A stretch of DNA of 64,000 nucleotides from Verrucomicrobiia bacterium (GCA_036268055.1 DATAUW010000037.1:1-64000); one strand, 5' to 3'; counted from the stretch's first letter, positions 29,201-38,370 are shown. Numbers and translations are program-made. The notes: generated by a model from the letters alone, not told the origin.

Positions 29201-31767
29201 GCGTAAGCCAAGCCGCCGACAATCGTTCCCGACGCGCCGCAAACCCAGTTACCCTTAAAGCCTGTGCCGGTGCTGGGAGTTCCGTTGGTCAGCGCGCCCG
29301 TGGCGTAATTGAACGGTTCGTAAGCATTGAAGTTCAGCACGCCGGTTACATTGACCACCGCCGAAGTAGTCGTCTGCCCAATGTCATCAGACGCCACCGC
29401 AGTCAACGAGTGCGCGCCCGGCGAAGTCACGTTCCAGGTTGCGCTGTAGGGGTTCGTCGTGGAATTGGCCACCAGCGCGCCGTCCGCGTAGAACGCGACA
29501 TTCGTGACGGAATGATCGTCGGCCGCCGCCGCGCCCAATGTCACGGTCGAGCCAATCAACAACGCGCCACCCGTGGCGGGATTGGTCAGCGTAACCGTCG
29601 GCGGCAAATCCGCCGCCGTGACATTCACGATCGCGGAAGTAACCGAGTTGCCATTGCTATCCATCGCCACGGCGTCCAGCGTGTGCGCGCCTGCGGATGT
29701 GCCGCTCACCACAAAAGTGTAAGGCGACGAAGTCTTGTTCGTTACCAGAGTTGAATCCAGGTAAAGCGCCACGTTCGTGATCGTGCCCGGCGAAACCGAC
29801 GCAGTCGCTGTGACGTTGAAATTATAAATACTCACCGATTGATTGTTGGTCGGAGTCGTAATGGAAACGGAAGGAAGCGTTCCAGTGACATTCACCACGG
29901 CGGAAGTTGTGCTTTGCCCGGCATTATCGGTCGCCACCGCTGTCAGCATGTGCGCACCCGGCGTGGCGATCCACACCGCCGTGTAGGGATTGGTGATGGC
30001 ATTGCCGATGGATTGCCCATCCACGTAGAAAGAAACATTCGTAACTGCGCTATCGTCAGCCGCCGATGCTCCCAAGGTAACGGTCGAGCCACCGAGAAAT
30101 AAACTGTTATTCACGGGGTTAGTGAGTGTGACCGAGGGTGGCAAGTCTGCCGCCGTCACATTCACCACGGCGGATGTTACTGAATTACCATCGCTATCAA
30201 TCGCGACCGCTTGCAACTCGTGAGCCCCGGCCGATGCGCCACTCACAGTAACGGCGTAAGGCGAATTGGTCTTGCTCGCGAACAATACGGTGTCCAAATA
30301 GAAATCCACATTCGTGATGTTGCCCGGTGACACGGCCGCATTCGCCGTGACGTTGAAATTATAAATGCTGACCGCCTGGTTGTTGGTCGGGCTGGAAATG
30401 GAAACCACCGGAAGCGTGCCGGTGATATTCACGACTGCTGAAGTTGTGCTCTGCCCGGCGCTGTCCGTCGCCACGGCGGTCAACGCGTGAGCGCCGGAAG
30501 TCGCAATCCACGCCGCACTGAATGGACTGTTAGTCGCATTGCCCACGAGCGTGCCATCCACGTAGAAACCGACATTGGTTACCGAGTCGTCGTCAATGGC
30601 CGACGCTCCAAGTGTTACTGAGGACCCGGTGAGAAATTGATTTCCAGTGGCCGGATTGGTCAGCGTCACCGTGGGAGACAAGTCAGCCGCGGTGATGTTG
30701 ATTATCGCAGATGTGGCAGTATTTGAGCCGCTGTCCGTTGCCACTGCATACAATGTATGAGCGCCCGCCGACACGCCGCTCGCCGTGTAAGTATAAGGCG
30801 CGGATGTGAGGTTGGTGACAAGTGTGGAATCCAAGTAGAACGTGACATTGGCGATTGAGCCCGGAACCACTGCCGCATTGGCGTTGACGTTGAAATTATA
30901 AATGCTCACGGTCTGATTATTTGTGGGACTCGTGATGCTCACGTTTACCGGAACCAGTGAAACACCAACAACATCGCCAAATGTCGTGCCCACGCGAAAT
31001 TCGTCCAGCGTGATTCCCATCGCCGAACCGTCCGCCAAACCGAAATTGACGAGCGACCCAAAACTCGGCAGCCCCGACGAAACCGTGAAATCTGCCGCTG
31101 GCGCCGTACCCTGTCCGGCGGTTGGATTGGAATACACCGATATACTGGAAACCACGCCAGCCGTGTAGGTGAATTGCAAAACGTAAAGATTGGTGTTCGC
31201 ATAAGTCTGCACGGTTGAACTCGTCTTGAGTTGCGTTCCCACCGTGGTCGTGCCACTCATCGCCATCAAACAAGGCTCACCCTGGGTTGAGCCGAATTGC
31301 TGGTACGAAAGCATCACGCCCACGCCGCTGCTATTCTCCAGGAACACGCCGCTGCGATTGCCGCCGTTGTCACTGTTTTGCTTGAAAAGAAAACTCACCC
31401 ACACACTTCCCGAGCTGGGCGCGCCCGCGATGTGCGTGTAGAGGTTGTTCGCGCCGAGCGCCGAAATGGATTTTCCCGCCACCGGCAGACTGGGATACGC
31501 GTCGCCGAAAGAGTTAAGCGTCAGTGCGCCCCCGCTCCAGTTGCCGGTGAAACCACCGCCCACACCCGTGCTTTGGTCCGGCGTGCCCGAGGGCGCGGCA
31601 GTAGTCGTGTTGAGTTGCGAACCGGTATAGTTCATCGGGTCATAAGCGACGAGTGTCGCTTTGGCATTTGACACGAAAAAGGCCAGGCCAATGCTGCTGA
31701 GGAGAGCGACACCGAGCCGGAGGAGCCATGTCCGGTTCACACTAAAGTTCGAGGGGATTGTTTTCAT
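26215..31767 (-). CDS. Giant secreted multi-domain protein (Ig, FN3 and EPFNY modules)
   Basis: About 1850 aa from the ATG at 31767, which begins a signal peptide (WLLRLGVALLSSIGLAFFVS). Modules: EPFNY module (about 41-270); six Big_7-like Ig domains arranged as three A-B pairs (271-808); a second EPFNY module (812-1032); five FN3 domains (1033-1485, GYNVKRST pattern); a third EPFNY module (1487-1700); an MBG-like domain (1702-1780, QTFDGTAKSVTATTVPPGLT); and the C-terminal domain ending VFYRMKY. No enzyme signature. The layout suits a surface or matrix adhesin. It is divergent from a GH106 gene, with a 7-2-7 motif about 130 bp upstream and a terminator downstream. Confidence 0.75.
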   Translation of the reverse strand: MKTIPSNFSVNRTWLLRLGVALLSSIGLAFFVSNAKATLVAYDPMNYTGSQLNTTTAAPSGTPDQSTGVGGGFTGNWSGGALTLNSFGDAYPSLPVAGKSISALGANNLYTHIAGAPSSGSVWVSFLFKQNSDNGGNRSGVFLENSSGVGVMLSYQQFGSTQGEPCLMAMSGTTTVGTQLKTSSTVQTYANTNLYVLQFTYTAGVVSSISVYSNPTAGQGTAPAADFTVSSGLPSFGSLVNFGLADGSAMGITLDEFRVGTTFGDVVGVSLVPVNVSITSPTNNQTVSIYNFNVNANAAVVPGSIANVTFYLDSTLVTNLTSAPYTYTASGVSAGAHTLYAVATDSGSNTATSAIINITAADLSPTVTLTNPATGNQFLTGSSVTLGASAIDDDSVTNVGFYVDGTLVGNATNSPFSAAWIATSGAHALTAVATDSAGQSTTSAVVNITGTLPVVSISSPTNNQAVSIYNFNVTANAAVSPGNITNVDFYLDTVLFASKTNSPYAVTVSGASAGAHELQAVAIDSDGNSVTSAVVNVTAADLPPSVTLTNPVNNSLFLGGSTVTLGASAADDSAVTNVSFYVDGQSIGNAITNPYTAVWIATPGAHMLTAVATDNAGQSTTSAVVNVTGTLPSVSITTPTNNQSVSIYNFNVTATASVSPGTITNVALYLDSTLVTNKTSSPYTFVVSGTSAGAHTLDAVAMDSNGNSVTSAIVNVTAADLPPTVTLTNPATGGALLIGSTVTLGAAAADDHSVTNVAFYADGALVANSTTNPYSATWNVTSPGAHSLTAVASDDIGQTTTSAVVNVTGVLNFNAYEPFNYATGALTNGTPSTGTGFKGNWVCGASGTIVGGLAYANLPTSNQALQNNASYQIERLAGTTSSGVVWVSVIFQQAGDNGGNRSGFLMEDSTGKGLMFAYTQASGSQGFPSLVNVSATNTVGSTLSTKSATLRTYNTPNFYVFRLTYNASGALTNVAVYSDPTAGQSTVPTADFTVTGLTGIGAINTFGVDSPSGEAITIDEIRTGSTFASVVGVPLPSAPIGLTATPGSGQVVLTWTAPATGSPTGYNVKRSTVSGLETNFDTTTTTNYTDLTALNGVTYYYEVSGTNSAGEGFYSNEASAAPASAPGQVQGLAAVAGVNSVSLTWDATSGASGYLVLRGTTSGVYTETNSSPTNSDFDATAAGGTTYYYVVQATNAGGVGPISAEVSAMPQTAAPSAPAQLTATPGNGQVSLSWSIGVGATGYNVKRSISSGSETTMFTTSGTTFLDSTALNGNIYYYTVSSTNANGESPDSPEAVAAMPPAAPTGLTATPGANQVTLNWAASSGPSGASSYTIERSTVSGSGYMSIDTVTSPTVSYTDTRAISGTTYYYVVAGVNASGQGANSSEATATPTGAPQAPTALTVTTNYTSLTISWTAALGAPTGYNVKRSTTSGTEVTLPAGTGVTNTTFTDTTVAIGTNYFYTVSAVNDSGESPDSIEVAGTAPGTPLAYEPFDYSSLTNGTPSTGEGFTGNWMITNGATIVDGLSYPNLFTSNSALQVASGNQYENLSIPLFSGTVYVSFLYSQSGDFGGNRGGFQLLDHNGNGLMFAYHQFGGTTGLPSVDAITGYNSVGSELGVSATPQTYAAANLYVMRLDFNTNGALTNVSFYSNPMTGQGAPAPDFTMSSGLGGIGSITTLGMRTGLPTTVDEWRVGTTFDQVVVGKSFATVTLGNLSQTFDGTAKSVTATTVPPGLTVDITYDGSSDAPTNAGTYEVIGTVVDTNYYGSVTNSLVIVNPINTTPTNLVTTVSGNQLTLAWPADHTGWTLQAQTNSLTTGVTTNWFDVDGSSTTNQVTITIDPNSPTVFYRMKY
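29345..30955. repeat. Three tandem 537-bp coding repeats
   Basis: TGACGTTGAA recurs in register at 29811, 30348 and 30885, exactly 537 bp apart. The region is 1611 bp, or three 179-codon A-B Ig pairs. Repeated protein landmarks are TNNQ-VSIYNFNV in the A domain and TNVSFYVDG-type strands in the B domain. Confidence 0.85.
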
Positions 31768-31898
31768 GATTCCGATATGTTGGTTTGCGCTATTATTGGC
31801 GTCGTCGCAAACGTCTGCGTTCGCGCCGTAAGACGATTCGACCGCAGGATGCAACGGGTAATTCCGCACGGTATCAAACGACGGCTGTAACTGACTAG

Positions 31899-31914
31899 CT
31901 CCCCAAATGGGTAG
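31899..31914 (-). promoter_or_regulatory. Candidate response-regulator site in a divergent promoter region
   Basis: CTCCCCA-AA-TGGGTAG, an inverted heptamer with one mismatch. On the minus strand it reads GAATTACTACCCATTTGGGG followed by AGCT. It lies about 130 bp upstream of the giant secreted protein and about 140 bp upstream of the divergent GH106 gene, so it could serve either or both. Confidence 0.55.
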
Positions 31915-32055
31915 TAATTCCGTGAAAGAACGCGCTGTTGTCAAAGTCACACTAACGGCCGCCTTAGTAAGTCTGATTTCATGCGGCTAATAAAATTCAC
32001 TCGAAAGAAGAGAAGACACGTGATGGGAAAATTCGTAACCTAATCGGGAAGAAAA

Positions 32056-34974
32056 TTGAAAAAACCGGATAAAATTTACGCCGCTTGCGTCAACGTGATC
32101 TTACTCCTGCTAACACTTACCCTGTTCTCATGCCTTCCAGCCGTCGCACAAGTGGAAACGCAACCGGCTTTGGAAGCAGGCTGGACCAATCCACCCAATG
32201 CCGCACGTCTTCGCGCGTATTGGTGGTGGCTCAACGGCAACGTGACGAAGGCAAGCATTTCCCGCGATCTGGAAGAAATGAAAGCGAAAGGCTTCGGCGG
32301 CGCGGTGATCGTTGATGCCGGTGGCGCTGAACAGGAGGGCAATGGTCGCGTGCCGCACGGCCCCGCATTTCTCACGCCGGAATGGCGCGAACTTTTTAAA
32401 CACACCTTGCGCGAGGCCAATCGCCTTGGCCTGGAAATGAGCCTTAATATCCAAAGCGGTTGGAATCTCGGCGGCCCGATGGTCACTGCGGATGATGCCG
32501 CAAAAAAACTCGTCTGGTCGGAATTGCAAATCACCGGCCCCACAAATTTCACGGCTTCGCTCCCATCACCCAGGGCGCGCGAAAATTATTATCGTGATTT
32601 ATTCGTCGTGGCGTATCGCCTCCAGCGCACCGGAACTGGACATGCAACGCTTCAAAATTGGCAACAGAAGGCGCTCTATAAAACGCTGGAACCTTCCTCG
32701 GCGCCAATCTCGACGCCGTTGTTCCAGGAAACTCCAATGGCTGCGGGCGAAGAAGACACGCACAGCGGCGAAGTGATTGACCTCACTGCAAAATTGAATT
32801 CCGCTGGCCAACTGGATTGGAGCATCCCTGTTGGCACATGGCAAATCCTTCGGTTCGGCTGCACTATCGGCGAACATTCCTATGTCTCGACTTCCAGCGA
32901 CGGCTGGAAAGGCTTCGCGATTGACGTCTTCGATGCCGGCGCATTCCAGCGTTATTGGGATGCGGTAGTCGAACCGCTCATCGCCGATGCCGGACCGCTC
33001 GCGGGCAGCGCCTTGAAATATTTGCACACGGATAGTTGGGAAGTGGAGGCAGTTAATTGGACGCCTACCTTGCGCGCCGAATTTCTGAAGCGCCGGGGTT
33101 ACGATCTGCTGCCTTATCTGCCGACCCTCGCTGGACGGATCGTCAACGATCGCGAATTGAGCGATCGCTTTTTGGCGGATTACCGCAAGACGCTCGGCGA
33201 CCTCGCGATTGATAATCACTACCGCCTCTTTCGCGACAACGCCCACCGGCATGGTTTGGAAATTCATCCCGAGTCCGGCGGACCGCACGCGGTACCGATT
33301 GACGCCCAGCGCTGCCTCGGCTGGGACGATGTTCCCATGAGCGAATTCTGGGCGTGGTCGTGGATGCACCGCATCGGCGATGAAAACCGTTACTTCGTCA
33401 AACAACCGGCCTCGGCGGCGCACACTTACGGCCACGTCATCACGCAGGACGAAGGCTTCACCACCATCGGGCCGCATTGGCAGGAAACCATTTGGGACAA
33501 TCTCAAACCGTCGTTCGACAAAGCGATCTGCGAAGGCATGAACCGACTCGTGTGGCATGCGTTCGTTTGTTCGCCCGCTGAAATGGGCGTGCCCGGCCAG
33601 CAATATTTTGCGGGGACACATTTGAATCCGAATGTCACGTGGTGGTCGAAGGCCGGACCGTTTTTGAATTACATCAACCGTTGCCAATTCATGATGCAAC
33701 AAGGGCTTTTCGATGCGGACGTCTGCTATTACTACGGCGACCATGTCCCCAATTTCTCGCAATTAAAAAAATCCGATCCCGCGAAAATCCTGCCCGGTTA
33801 CGATTACGATGTCATCACCGAGGAAGCCTTGTTGGAACGGATGTCGGTTCGCGATAAGCGGCTGATGCTTCCCGACGGGATGAGTTATCGCGTGCTGGTA
33901 TTGCCGGATCGCGCAATCATTTCATTGCCGGTGCTGCGCAAATTGAAGGAACTCGTCGCGAATGGCGCAACTGTGATCGGCCCCAGGCCGGTTCAAGCGA
34001 GCGGCCTGCAAGGGTATCCCGAAAGCGATGCGGAGGTGGCGAAATTAGCCGCCGGTATCTGGGGTAATTGTGATGGAAAAAATGTGACTGAATTTTCGTT
34101 TGGCCAAGGGCGAATCATTTGGGGTCGGACCGCGCGGGAAGTCCTGCGGGCCGATGGCATCCAGCCTGATTTTGAATTTAGCGGAGGCGGAACAAACACC
34201 GACATTGATTATATCCACCGCACGGCTGGAAATACGGAAATCTATTTCGTCGCCAACCGCTCGAAGCATTCAGAAAATCTGCTCTGCCAATTTCGGGTGG
34301 CCGGCAAAGTTCCGGAATATTGGAACGCGGTTTCCGGCGAACATTATTTCGTGGACGGCAGCGCTGAACCGGACGGGCGCACGAAGGTCGCATTAACGCT
34401 GGATCCTTGCGGTTCCGGGTTCGTGATTTTTCGCGGCACGAATGCGCCAGCGAATATCCAAGCCGGTGGGAATTTTTTGAAATTGTCTCCGCGCACGGAA
34501 CTTGAAGGGCCGTGGACGGTAAATTTTGATCCGAAATGGGGCGGACCTGAATCGGTGGAATTTCGGCAACTGGCAAGTTGGACGGCGCGGCCCGAACCCG
34601 GCATCAAATATTATTCGGGCACGGCCATTTACAGGAAGCGTTTCGATTTGCCGCCCGGCGGGGCAAAATCCGATTCGCAGCTTTGGCTTGATCTCGGGGA
34701 AGTCCATGAACTGGCTGAAGTCCGATTGAATGGAAAAAATCTTGGAGTGCTTTGGACACCGCCGTTTCGCGTCAACATCAGCGACGCGGCCACGCCGCTG
34801 CGTAACGAACTCGAAATCGAAGTGGTAAACTTTTGGCCGAACCGAATCATCGGCGATCAATCTCTCCCAGCGGCGCAGCGCTTCACCCGTACGAACATTC
34901 GCAAGCTCACGGCAACGACCGCCCTGATGGAGTCCGGTCTGATCGGCCCGGTGCGGATTTTGGCGCAGCCTTGA
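32056..34974 (+). CDS. Exported GH106-type alpha-L-rhamnosidase
   Basis: A 972-aa protein with a TTG start at 32056 preceded by GGGAAGAAA. The signal peptide has hydrophobic core VNVILLLLTLTLFSCLPAVA. Family landmarks (PF17132 type) are AYWWWLNGNVTKASISRDLE, MKAKGFGGAVIVDAGG, MSLNIQSGWNLGGPMVT and LKYLHTDSWEVEAVNWTPTL. A C-terminal galactose-binding-like sandwich (about 840-960) has GTAIYRKRFDLPPGG and ELEIEVVNFWPNRIIGD. GH106 enzymes remove alpha-L-rhamnose from rhamnogalacturonan-type or glycoside substrates, usually Ca2+-dependent. It is divergent from the giant adhesin-like gene. The linkage acted on is not predictable. Confidence 0.85.
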   Translation: MKKPDKIYAACVNVILLLLTLTLFSCLPAVAQVETQPALEAGWTNPPNAARLRAYWWWLNGNVTKASISRDLEEMKAKGFGGAVIVDAGGAEQEGNGRVPHGPAFLTPEWRELFKHTLREANRLGLEMSLNIQSGWNLGGPMVTADDAAKKLVWSELQITGPTNFTASLPSPRARENYYRDLFVVAYRLQRTGTGHATLQNWQQKALYKTLEPSSAPISTPLFQETPMAAGEEDTHSGEVIDLTAKLNSAGQLDWSIPVGTWQILRFGCTIGEHSYVSTSSDGWKGFAIDVFDAGAFQRYWDAVVEPLIADAGPLAGSALKYLHTDSWEVEAVNWTPTLRAEFLKRRGYDLLPYLPTLAGRIVNDRELSDRFLADYRKTLGDLAIDNHYRLFRDNAHRHGLEIHPESGGPHAVPIDAQRCLGWDDVPMSEFWAWSWMHRIGDENRYFVKQPASAAHTYGHVITQDEGFTTIGPHWQETIWDNLKPSFDKAICEGMNRLVWHAFVCSPAEMGVPGQQYFAGTHLNPNVTWWSKAGPFLNYINRCQFMMQQGLFDADVCYYYGDHVPNFSQLKKSDPAKILPGYDYDVITEEALLERMSVRDKRLMLPDGMSYRVLVLPDRAIISLPVLRKLKELVANGATVIGPRPVQASGLQGYPESDAEVAKLAAGIWGNCDGKNVTEFSFGQGRIIWGRTAREVLRADGIQPDFEFSGGGTNTDIDYIHRTAGNTEIYFVANRSKHSENLLCQFRVAGKVPEYWNAVSGEHYFVDGSAEPDGRTKVALTLDPCGSGFVIFRGTNAPANIQAGGNFLKLSPRTELEGPWTVNFDPKWGGPESVEFRQLASWTARPEPGIKYYSGTAIYRKRFDLPPGGAKSDSQLWLDLGEVHELAEVRLNGKNLGVLWTPPFRVNISDAATPLRNELEIEVVNFWPNRIIGDQSLPAAQRFTRTNIRKLTATTALMESGLIGPVRILAQP

Positions 34975-35185
34975 GTTTGTATTTCAGACTGTGGCTGGCT
35001 TTTTTTTAAGAGGTTGTTGCTGGAACATTCTTTGCGTTTTTCCGTCATATAGAGAACGAGAATCGAGAAAGAAAAGGCCAGAAATTTTTTTGAATTGAAA
35101 CGAAAGTTGACGGAACCCAAATACGTATTACGCTAGGGCCCGGTTCCTTAACGAAACACATTGTCACGAAGAGACTTTGAATCCT

Positions 35186-35740
35186 ATGAACAGATTAAAA
35201 TCCATTCTTATCGTCGCGGCACTCATCATCACCTCACTGCCCTTGATGGCGCAGCAAAAACGCGTCAGCCCGCATGAAACCATCAGCGCGGTCATTGGAG
35301 GAAATCGCGTCATAGTTATATATGGACGCCCCTACTCAAAAAATCCCAAGAACAGCGAGATTCGCAAAATCTGGGGCACGCTTGTTCCTTATGGCCAGGT
35401 TTGGCGCACTGGCTCGGACGAAGCCACGCTGCTGATCACGCAAAAGCCAATCGTCTTCGGCGAAACTACAATTCCTGCGGGAGCTTACACCCTGTGGACG
35501 TTGCCCACGGAGGACGGGGCAAAATTGATCATCAATAAACAAATCGGCCAATGGGGTGTGGGACCAAATTCCTATGACGAAAAACAAGATGTCGCGCGAG
35601 TGGACATGAAAAAAGAATCTGTGGATGCGCCGGTGGATCAATTTACGATGGCGGTTGAAAAAAATCCCTCGGGCGGCGGAGTAATCAAGTTGACTTGGGA
35701 AAACACCCGCTTCTCAGCGCCGTTCACCGTTCAGAAATAG
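35186..35740 (+). CDS. Exported DUF2911 family protein
   Basis: About 184 aa. ATG at 35186 is preferred over an in-frame TTG nine bases upstream. The signal peptide is SILIVAALIITSLPLMA, cleaved near AQQ. The mature protein fits DUF2911 (PF11138): VSPHETISAVIGGNRVIVIY, GRPYSKNPKNSEIRKIWGTL, VWRTGSDEATLL and IPAGAYTLWTLP. The family is widespread in Bacteroidetes and related phyla and has no established function. It lies 31 bp before the PIG-L deacetylase gene and may be co-transcribed with it. Confidence 0.88.
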   Translation: MNRLKSILIVAALIITSLPLMAQQKRVSPHETISAVIGGNRVIVIYGRPYSKNPKNSEIRKIWGTLVPYGQVWRTGSDEATLLITQKPIVFGETTIPAGAYTLWTLPTEDGAKLIINKQIGQWGVGPNSYDEKQDVARVDMKKESVDAPVDQFTMAVEKNPSGGGVIKLTWENTRFSAPFTVQK

Positions 35741-35771
35741 TCTAATCGCTTAGCCGCACGCGGCCGATTTT

Positions 35772-38213
35772 ATGAATTTGAGAAAGGCCGTTTTTTTTTG
35801 CGCACTGATTTGCGGATTATTTTTCAGCCGAAGTTTAACGGCCCAGGTTTCCGATTCTTCGCAGGCTATTCTTCATGACCTGCAAAGTTTTCGCCAGATG
35901 GGCAGCGTGCTTTATGTCGCTGCCCATCCCGACGATGAAAATAACGAACTGATCGCCTACCTCGCGCGCGGACGGGATTATCGCACGGCTTACATGTCAC
36001 TGACTCGCGGCGATGGCGGGCAGAATGTGTTGGGGCCGGACTTCGGCGAAAAGCTGGGCGTCGCACGCACCCAGGAATTACTGGCTGCCCGGCGCGTGGA
36101 TGGCGGCAGGCAATATTTTTCTCGCGCGGTAGATTTCGGTTTCTCTAAGGACTACCGTGAGACACTTGGCTTCTGGGACAAACAGGGAGTGTTGTCGGAC
36201 ATCGTGCGCGTCATCCGCACTTTTCGTCCTGACGTGATGATCACCCGTTTTTCCACGATACCCGGCGGCACGCACGGGCATCATACCGCGTCCGCCATTC
36301 TCGCTTTGGAAGCCTTCAAACTCGCCGGCGATCCCAAAGCCTTTCCCGAACAACTCGGAGAACTCACCCCTTGGCAACCCACGCGCATTCTCTGGAACGG
36401 TTCAAGTTTCGAGAGCGGAAAAAATGGCACCAACGCGATCACCATTAATGCCGGTGGCAAAGACCCCGTGACCGGAGAATCATTTTCCGAAATCGCCGCG
36501 CGCAGCCGCTCCATGCACAAGACTCAGGGTCTCGGCGGCTTCAGAGGGCGCAACGGTGACGGCCCCCGTACCGAGCGATTCCAACTCCTCGCCGGCTCGC
36601 CAGTCACCAACGACATCCTCGACGGCATCGACCCCACTTGGAGTCGCGTGTCCGGCGGTACGCCCATTCGCGCGCAATCCGACCAAATCATCGCGCAATT
36701 CAACCCACAATCCCCCTCCGCCAGCGTCCCCGCCTTGCTCGAACTGCGAAGCGTTCTCTCCGCCTTGCCAGTCAACGATCCCGTCGTCGCAGAAAAACGC
36801 GCGCAACTCGATCACATTATCCAATCCTGCCTCGGCCTCGAATTCACAACGTCCTTCTCACCGTCCGAAGTCGTTCCCGGCGAAAAAATCAACGTAAGTC
36901 ATTCTGCCATAATTCATTCCAGCGTTCCCGTGCGCTGGGTGGCCGTGCGTTACCCCGGTATCAAGGGCGAAGCCCGCAAAGGCGTTGAACTCCACGCGAA
37001 TCAATCAGCCTCCCTCACCTCCACCGAAACACTGCCCGCCGGCACGCCCTTGACCGAACCTTACTGGCTCCGCAACGAAGGAACCGTCGGCATGTCCCGC
37101 GTGGATGATCCTTCGCTCATCGGCCGTCCGGAAAATCCATCCGCGTTTCCCATCGAACAAGTTTTTGAAGTCGGCGGACAAACGATCACCGTGCCCGACG
37201 ACTCCGCCCGTCTCGACGTGATCCCGCCCGTGTGGCTCCATTTTGTTTCTGACATCGCGTTACTGACTCCCGGGACCTCGCGTTCCGTCGCAGTTGAAAT
37301 CACTGCCTCCCGCGCTGGCGCGAAGGGCGACCTGCGATTGGACGCACCCACCGATTGGAAAATTTCTCCCTCCAAACAATCGTTCCACCTGGCGAAAGTT
37401 GGCGAACATGCCCAATTTGAATTCACCATCACCGCCCCGTCTCACGCTGCCACCGCAAAAATTATCGCCAGCGCGGAAGTCGGCGGCGTGCGTTATCAAA
37501 ACCAGCACGAGGTCGTTTCCTATCCGCATTTCCCGCGCCAGTTGCTCCAGCCGCTGGCGAGCACGAAAGCGCTCAGTGTTGATCTCGCGACTCGCGGTCA
37601 CACCGTTGGATATTTGCCCGGCGCGGGCGACAGCCTCGCCGAAAATCTCCAACAGATGGGTTACTCCGTCACGCTGCTCGATGACAATCTCACCCCGGAA
37701 AAATTGCGCGGACTGGACGCCATCGTCATCGGCGTTCGCGCCTATAATGTCCGCACCAACATCGCCTCGGAACTGCCCGCGCTCTTCGCCTATGCCGAAA
37801 ACGGCGGCACGGTCATCGCCCAATACAACCGTCCCACCGGTCTGCTCACGAGCAAACTCGCCCCGTATGAATTGCATCTCTCCGGTGAGCGCGTGACCGA
37901 CGAAACTGCGGCGGTGACTTTTCTCGCGCCCGAACATCCGGTCTTGAATACTCCCAATAAAATCACTGACGCCGATTTCTCCGGATGGATTCAAGAGCGC
38001 GGAATTTATTTTCCCGACCGATGGGATGACCATTTCATACCCATTCTAGCGTGCCACGATTCCGGCGAATCACCGCTCAAGGGCAGCCTGCTCGTCGCGC
38101 AATACGGCAAAGGCTATTTTGTTTACACCGGCTTGGTTTTCTTCCGCGAACTTCCCGCTGGCGTGCCCGGGGCCTACCGCTTGTTCGCCAACCTGATCTC
38201 GCTCGGAAAATGA
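35772..38213 (+). CDS. Exported PIG-L family deacetylase with C-terminal amidotransferase-like domain
   Basis: An 813-aa protein with signal peptide LRKAVFFCALICGLFFSRSL. The PIG-L/LmbE domain (about 40-270) has the zinc motif AAHPDDE at 50-56, then MSLTRGDGGQNVLGPDFGEK and the distal GTHGHHTASA. These enzymes deacetylate N-acetylglucosamine-type groups. Middle beta-sandwich regions (about 360-580) may be substrate-binding. Residues about 590-790 look like a class I amidotransferase/ThuA-like fold (LRGLDAIVIGVRAYNV, ENGGTVIAQYN). The same operon holds a symporter and bacillithiol genes, so a role in degrading or importing a GlcNAc-containing thiol or glycan is a reasonable guess only. Confidence 0.85.
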   Translation: MNLRKAVFFCALICGLFFSRSLTAQVSDSSQAILHDLQSFRQMGSVLYVAAHPDDENNELIAYLARGRDYRTAYMSLTRGDGGQNVLGPDFGEKLGVARTQELLAARRVDGGRQYFSRAVDFGFSKDYRETLGFWDKQGVLSDIVRVIRTFRPDVMITRFSTIPGGTHGHHTASAILALEAFKLAGDPKAFPEQLGELTPWQPTRILWNGSSFESGKNGTNAITINAGGKDPVTGESFSEIAARSRSMHKTQGLGGFRGRNGDGPRTERFQLLAGSPVTNDILDGIDPTWSRVSGGTPIRAQSDQIIAQFNPQSPSASVPALLELRSVLSALPVNDPVVAEKRAQLDHIIQSCLGLEFTTSFSPSEVVPGEKINVSHSAIIHSSVPVRWVAVRYPGIKGEARKGVELHANQSASLTSTETLPAGTPLTEPYWLRNEGTVGMSRVDDPSLIGRPENPSAFPIEQVFEVGGQTITVPDDSARLDVIPPVWLHFVSDIALLTPGTSRSVAVEITASRAGAKGDLRLDAPTDWKISPSKQSFHLAKVGEHAQFEFTITAPSHAATAKIIASAEVGGVRYQNQHEVVSYPHFPRQLLQPLASTKALSVDLATRGHTVGYLPGAGDSLAENLQQMGYSVTLLDDNLTPEKLRGLDAIVIGVRAYNVRTNIASELPALFAYAENGGTVIAQYNRPTGLLTSKLAPYELHLSGERVTDETAAVTFLAPEHPVLNTPNKITDADFSGWIQERGIYFPDRWDDHFIPILACHDSGESPLKGSLLVAQYGKGYFVYTGLVFFRELPAGVPGAYRLFANLISLGK

Positions 38214-38214
38214 A

Positions 38215-38370
38215 ATGAAACGTGATCCCGCCACGGAACTTTCCGCGCGTGAAAGTGAAGAGACCGGCTTGCCCTGGCCGCACACGTGGAAGGCCGTTTA
38301 TCTTTTAGTCATCGGCAGTTTTATTCTTTGGGTTGCGTTGCTCATCGCCCTGACGAATTTCACTTCATGA
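38215..38370 (+). CDS. 51-aa single-span membrane protein preceding the SSS symporter
   Basis: A short gene of 51 codons plus stop. It starts one base after the PIG-L stop (TGAAATG), and its stop overlaps the symporter start by ATGA. The protein has an acidic cytoplasmic-looking N-terminus (MKRDPATELSARESEETGLP) and one membrane helix (WKAVYLLVIGSFILWVALLI). Position and design suggest a small accessory subunit of the symporter. I do not recognise a named family. Confidence 0.7.
   Translation: MKRDPATELSARESEETGLPWPHTWKAVYLLVIGSFILWVALLIALTNFTS

Noticed and set aside
31768-31950. N-terminal extension of the giant protein beyond 31767
   Set aside because: It would place a regulatory motif inside the coding sequence and delay the signal peptide; the ATG at 31767 begins a normal signal peptide.
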